Shown here one piece after another: positions 48,468-51,714 of a DNA stretch of 51,714 bases. The DNA comes from an uncultured Anaerolineales bacterium (lineage in GTDB: Bacteria; Chloroflexota; Anaerolineae; Anaerolineales; UBA6663): contig CALFZO010000086.1 in assembly GCA_937952305.1 (NCBI GenBank), positions 1 to 51,714 of the forward strand, given 5' to 3'. The notes under the pieces were generated by a model. That model ran no database searches. It was not told the DNA's origin and was given only the letters and a program-made list of their open reading frames with translations. Each line of letters starts with the position of its first letter. Position 1 is the first letter of the stretch. The translations under genes were made by a program, and so were the position numbers.

Positions 48468-49706
48468 TCAGCGCTTGTCGATCTCGCGCGCCACCAGGCT
48501 GCCGTCCGGCAGCCGCCAGGCCTTGACGCGCACTTCGTCGCCCAAGCCGGGGTTGTCCTCGAACTCTGTCTCGCCCGTAATCGTCACCGCCTGGCCCGAG
48601 ATCACCCAGACTGCGCCGGTGGCTTCCACCGTGCCCGAAAACTCCACCTCTTCCGGGTGCTCAGTTTCACTGGGCTCCGGGTCGGCCGTGGCCGTTGGGC
48701 CGGGCGGCGGCGGCGTCGCTGTCGGTGCGGGGCCGCCCCCGCCGGAGTTGGCTGTCGGCGCGGCCGTATGCGTCGGATCAGCCGACGGCGGGAGGGTGGC
48801 CGGCGGCGGCGTATTCGACGGCGCTGAACCGCTGCCGGTCTTCGTCGGCGACACGCTCGGCCGGGGTGTCTGGGTCGGCGCCGGGGTGCGGCTCGGCTCG
48901 GCGCGTTCGGTCTCGCGCTCGTCGGCCGTCGCGCTGGGCTCTGACGTTGGCGTGGGCGCCGGCGTCGTCGGCGGCGCGGGCGGCTCAGTCGGCGACGGTG
49001 GGGGCGTTGGGCCGTCGTCAGCGGGCTCGATCCGGTCGGCGCGGATGACACCATCAGCCTGCGCGGTGCCGGAGACGTGCACGCGGCGCCCGAGGCCCAC
49101 GCCCGCGCCCTGCCCGGCCGGTACGCTCACGGGCAACCCCGCGATCACCCAGCGGTCGCCGGCCTGCTGCTCCACGACGCCCGTGAAGGCCACGGCCACC
49201 ACCCGGCCCTGCGCCACCACGGCTTGCGCCTCCAGCAAGCGCCGGGCCTCGAACTGGTTTGCCAGCGCGGCGCGGGCGGCTGGGTCGGCGGTCAGCGCCA
49301 GTTGGGCCTGTTCGGCGGAGCGTTTCACGTCGTAGAGGAGATCGCCGGGCAGGCTGGGCGAAGCGGCTGCGACCAGGCCGAAGCCTCCCAGCGTGCCGGC
49401 CGTCAGCAGCGCCATCAGCCACACGGCCAGCCGCAGCGCCAACGACAGTTGCGGAAAGAGGCTGGGCGCCGGCCGCCGGGCGCTGCGCAGCACTCGCGCG
49501 CGGGCCAGGAACCGGGCGCGGCTGGCGTCCTCGCTCTGCTTTGGCACGCGCAGCGGCTCGCTCGGGCGCACGGCCTGCGCCGCCACCAGCATCGGCCGCA
49601 GTTCGTCGGCCAGCGCCGGGTAACGCGCCAGCACCGCGTCCAGGCTGGCGCCCGCTTCCAGGGCGCCCAGGCAATCGTCGAAGGCGGCGATCAAGGCGTC
49701 ACTCAT
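48468..49706 (-). CDS. Anti-sigma factor-like membrane protein (DUF5667 + DUF5666)
   Basis: A 412-aa protein. The cytoplasmic N-terminus (about 1-85) has the LEAGASLDAVLARYPALADE-type motif common in sigma-linked proteins. One transmembrane helix (about 90-112) is followed by a DUF5667 segment (SLPGDLLYDVKRSAEQAQL). There are two DUF5666-like beta units (FTGVVEQQAGDRWVIAGLPV, about 172-191, and FSGTVEATGAVWVISGQAV near 355) separated by a long Pro/Thr/Ser linker. The layout suggests an extracytoplasmic sensor that holds the ECF sigma factor. The gene overlaps the sigma gene by 8 nt (GAGGTGA before the ATG), the usual coupling of such pairs. Confidence 0.82.
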   Translation of the reverse strand: MSDALIAAFDDCLGALEAGASLDAVLARYPALADELRPMLVAAQAVRPSEPLRVPKQSEDASRARFLARARVLRSARRPAPSLFPQLSLALRLAVWLMALLTAGTLGGFGLVAAASPSLPGDLLYDVKRSAEQAQLALTADPAARAALANQFEARRLLEAQAVVAQGRVVAVAFTGVVEQQAGDRWVIAGLPVSVPAGQGAGVGLGRRVHVSGTAQADGVIRADRIEPADDGPTPPPSPTEPPAPPTTPAPTPTSEPSATADERETERAEPSRTPAPTQTPRPSVSPTKTGSGSAPSNTPPPATLPPSADPTHTAAPTANSGGGGPAPTATPPPPGPTATADPEPSETEHPEEVEFSGTVEATGAVWVISGQAVTITGETEFEDNPGLGDEVRVKAWRLPDGSLVAREIDKR

Positions 49707-50253
49707 GGCTCACCTCAGACACCCCGAGGACCCGCCGCAGCGCCTCAACCGCGCGGAATTGCAGCGCCTTGACCGCATTGACCGATTTGCCCATCACCGC
49801 CGCCGTCTCTTCCACCGAGATGCCATCCCCAAAACGCAGCCCCAGCACTTCCTGCTGCTCGCGCGTCAGTTGCCGCAAGGCGGCCCGGACCTCCCGCCGC
49901 TGCCAGTTCTGCTCGGCGGCGGCCGGCAGGGAGCCCGGCGCCGCCACCGTCTCGTCCAAGCCCTGGCTCTCGCGCGGCGCCTTGCGGTAATGGTCGACCA
50001 CCAAATTGGAGGCCACCCCAAACAGCCAGCCGCGCAGCGTGGTCTGCGGCGCCCGGCCATTGTGCAGGGCGTCCAGCAGCCGCAAGAAGACCTCGCTCGC
50101 GATATCGTCGGCCACTTCCGTCCGGCCGGTGCGATACAGCGCGTAGCGGTAGATCTCGGGGTAATAACGATCGTGTATCTGGCTCAAGGCTCGTTCATCC
50201 AGCCGGCGCGCTTGCTCCAGAAGGGCCTTTTCACTCAGTTCGGCAGCGGACAT
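49699..50253 (-). CDS. ECF-type RNA polymerase sigma factor (sigma-70 family)
   Basis: A 184-aa sigma factor. Region 2 is at about residues 22-65 (IHDRYYPEIYRYALYRTGR, DDIASEVFLRLLDAL), and region 4 at about 130-178 (LTREQQEVLGLRFGDGISVE, then MGKSVNAVKALQFRAVEAL). No region 3 or 1.1 is present. The ATG at 50253 is chosen: TATACT lies 7 nt upstream of it, and the long frame beyond to 50805 runs into the RNase Z gene. It is followed by its anti-sigma-like partner with an 8-nt overlap. Target promoters are unknown. Confidence 0.92.
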   Translation of the reverse strand: MSAAELSEKALLEQARRLDERALSQIHDRYYPEIYRYALYRTGRTEVADDIASEVFLRLLDALHNGRAPQTTLRGWLFGVASNLVVDHYRKAPRESQGLDETVAAPGSLPAAAEQNWQRREVRAALRQLTREQQEVLGLRFGDGISVEETAAVMGKSVNAVKALQFRAVEALRRVLGVSEVSHE

Positions 50254-50516
50254 GAGGGCCAGTATATCAGCAGCCCCAGCCCGCGCCGGCCATGCGGGTA
50301 CGGCCGAAATGAAGAAACCCGGCCGCTGCCAGCGCCGGTCCACACAGGATCGACAGACTTCGAATAAGCTGGAACAACCCTGCCCAACACCCCGGCAGAA
50401 CATAACTCTGGCCGGCCGCCTGAATGGCATGACCGTCCGTTGATTCAGTCGCGTTCGCGGGCAAAAGGTTATGGCCGCGCGCAGCGGATTGCGCGACGGC
50501 GTTCTGGAGAGGCGGA
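50254..50516. other. Spacer with sigma gene promoter
   Basis: This 263-nt gap holds TATACT on the minus strand at 50266-50261, 7 nt before the sigma factor ATG, giving a near-leaderless transcript. No clear terminator for the RNase Z gene and no further feature are seen. Confidence 0.45.
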
Positions 50517-51440
50517 TCAGGCAGCGTCGCGCTGAACCTTGAACTGGTCGAAGTCGCGGGCGACCGCGGTGTTGGGGAAGATCGCCTGGGCCTCGTCGAT
50601 GACGTCGCGCTCCCGGTGGCGCCGGGAGATGTGGGTGAGGAAGAGCCGGCCGACGCCGGCCGCGCGCGCCAGCCGGGCCGCCCGGGCTGCCGTCAGGTGG
50701 CCGAACTCGCGCGCCATGTCGGCCTCTGCTTCTAGATATGTCGCCTCGATCACCAGGGCGTCGGCGCCGCGGGCCACTTCCAGCAGATCGGCCGTCTCGC
50801 CGCAATCGCCGACGTGCACCAGGCGCGTCCCCGCCACTACCGGGCCAAGCACGTCTTCCGGCGCCACGCTCCGCCCATCCGGCAGGGTCACCGGGCGCCC
50901 GGCCACCAACTCGCGCCGGATCGGGCCGGCCGGCACCCCCAGCGCCTCGGCCCGCTCGGCCAGGAACGGCCGGCGCGGCTTCTCGGCAAACACGAACCCG
51001 AACGAGTCCGCGCCGCGGTGCTGGACCGGGAAGGCCGTGACCGAGAACGACTTGTCCTCGAACAGCCGGCCAGGCTTGATCTCATGGAACTGCAGGTCGA
51101 AGGGCGGGCGCGCGCCCTTGAGCACGATCTCGAACAGCAGCGTGCGGATGCGCTCCAGAGCCCAGCGGCCGGCCCAGATCTCCAGGCTCTCGGCGGTCTC
51201 CCAGCGCGTAAAGGTGGAGACCAGCCCGGCCAGGCCCAGGATGTGGTCCAGGTGGCCGTGGGTGATCAGGATACGGTCCAGGCGCTTGAAGCCGATGCCG
51301 GAGTGCAGGATCTGGCGCTGCGTGCCCTCGCCGCAGTCGATCAGGAAGCGGTACTCATTGTGCATCACCACCTGCGCCGAGAGCCCGCGGTGGATCGACG
51401 GGGCGGAGGCGGAGGTGCCGAGAAAGACGATTTCGAACAT
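50517..51440 (-). CDS. rnz: Ribonuclease Z
   Basis: A 307-aa metallo-beta-lactamase-fold nuclease that matures tRNA 3' ends. It starts MFEIVFLGTSASAPS. The zinc motif HGHLDH is at residues 61-66 (His61, His63, Asp65, His66), with further ligands in FPVQHRGADSFGFVF, HVGDCGETADLLEVARGADA and FLTHISRRH. The length matches the short tRNase Z form. I start at the ATG at 51440 rather than a TTG at 51458, because the conserved MFEIVFLG begins there. A TACAAT box lies 37 nt upstream. Confidence 0.95.
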   Translation of the reverse strand: MFEIVFLGTSASAPSIHRGLSAQVVMHNEYRFLIDCGEGTQRQILHSGIGFKRLDRILITHGHLDHILGLAGLVSTFTRWETAESLEIWAGRWALERIRTLLFEIVLKGARPPFDLQFHEIKPGRLFEDKSFSVTAFPVQHRGADSFGFVFAEKPRRPFLAERAEALGVPAGPIRRELVAGRPVTLPDGRSVAPEDVLGPVVAGTRLVHVGDCGETADLLEVARGADALVIEATYLEAEADMAREFGHLTAARAARLARAAGVGRLFLTHISRRHRERDVIDEAQAIFPNTAVARDFDQFKVQRDAA

Positions 51441-51476
51441 GCGTGGCGTTGCTCTCAAGATGGCTGACGAGGCGCG

Positions 51477-51482
51477 ATTGTA
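51477..51482 (-). promoter_or_regulatory. -10 box (TACAAT) for rnz
   Basis: On the minus strand TACAAT lies 36 nt upstream of the ATG at 51440, in the 72-nt gap after the preceding gene. The -35 is not clear. Confidence 0.4.
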
Positions 51483-51512
51483 CCAGCTTCGCGCCCGGCC
51501 GCGGGCTGCCGC

Positions 51513-51714
51513 TCAGGCCGCCACGAAGACGCCGTTGCGCAGCGTCAGCCGCTCGATGATCCGGTCGTCGGCGGCGCTGTCCGGGCGCGTGATGGCCGTG
51601 ACCGTGATCCACTTCGCCAGCGGGCCGCGCACCACTTTGCGCGTCAGGGTGTCGTCGATCTGGAAGATGCCGGCCAAGTTGTTCATCACCACCGTGATCT
51701 CCACCGGATGCTGT
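51513..51714 (-). CDS. Unidentified protein, 5' end beyond window
   Basis: The last 66 or so codons of a gene that continues past the window edge. The frame stays open upstream of the first GTG (codons for Gln-His-Pro precede it), so no start is claimed. The visible part reads VEITVVMNNLAGIFQIDDTL, then RKVVRGPLAKWITVTAITRP, and ends LTLRNGVFVAA. I do not recognise the family. It lies 72 nt upstream of rnz on the same strand. Confidence 0.5.
   Translation of the reverse strand, partial: QHPVEITVVMNNLAGIFQIDDTLTRKVVRGPLAKWITVTAITRPDSAADDRIIERLTLRNGVFVAA

Noticed and set aside
1..51714. Search for tRNA, rRNA, riboswitches and complete insertion sequences
   Set aside because: By eye no cloverleaf, rRNA stretch, cobalamin or glycine riboswitch, or transposase was found; the cobalamin-dependent genes lack a visible B12 box in their leaders.

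Overview
The window reads as chromosomal DNA from a high-GC bacterium, most likely an uncultured Chloroflexota (Anaerolineae/Caldilineae-like). The evidence is indirect: secreted proteins ending in a short [FY]LPxhRR tail, a sortase with an LPSAG-type substrate, a DUF5667/DUF5666 anti-sigma-like protein beside an ECF sigma factor, corrinoid/MttB betaine genes, and several promoters whose -10 box lies only 6-8 nt upstream of the ATG. No rRNA, tRNA, CRISPR array or complete IS element was found.

Region 1 (1-20 kb, plus 28.6-31 kb) is a choline/glycine-betaine C1 island. On the minus strand run an MttB-family methyltransferase, a PucR regulator, a RamA-like corrinoid activator, a corrinoid protein, a homocysteine-methyltransferase-family protein and a DUF1638 protein (cut by the window edge). 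Divergent from these are the ATPase and a double-length fused permease of a glycine-betaine ABC transporter. Its binding protein lies 2 kb away, behind a secreted beta-helix/PKD protein. Then follow a GntR/FCD regulator, a choline-dehydrogenase-like GMC oxidoreductase, a membrane protein with duplicated halves, a GcvT-like aminomethyltransferase and a monomeric sarcosine oxidase. A dimethylglycine-dehydrogenase-like flavoprotein sits at 28.6 kb. Uptake, choline oxidation, corrinoid demethylation and oxidative demethylation are thus all encoded in one neighbourhood.

Region 2 (20.3-27.6 kb) is a surface-protein cassette: an SdrD-B/FN3-like secreted protein, a gingipain-type (C25) peptidase, a DUF11 protein with an LPSAG sorting signal, and a sortase overlapping it by 4 nt. 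An LLM-class oxidoreductase follows.

Region 3 (31.6-39.3 kb) holds envelope polysaccharide genes (a GH-A-like hydrolase, two glycosyltransferases, an EamA transporter, an initiating sugar transferase) and purA.

Region 4 (39.4-46.3 kb) is the most unusual: a tight operon with a membrane zinc-ribbon protein, a radical SAM/SPASM protein with a PqqD-like N-terminus, a second paralogue that has lost the radical SAM cysteines, a DUF2207-like membrane protein whose only seven cysteines lie in a C-terminal alternating Cys-Ala tail, and a SAM methyltransferase, followed by a glycerophosphodiesterase. I propose that the tail is a post-translationally modified substrate.

Region 5 (46.3-51.7 kb) holds a DUF3048 lipoprotein, a YugP-type zinc peptidase, an ECF sigma/anti-sigma pair, RNase Z and an unidentified gene cut by the window edge. 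Repeats include a family of degenerate heptanucleotide arrays (1.3, 5.9, 10.9 and 16.9 kb) and a MITE-like palindrome nested inside another inverted repeat at 17.3-17.5 kb.
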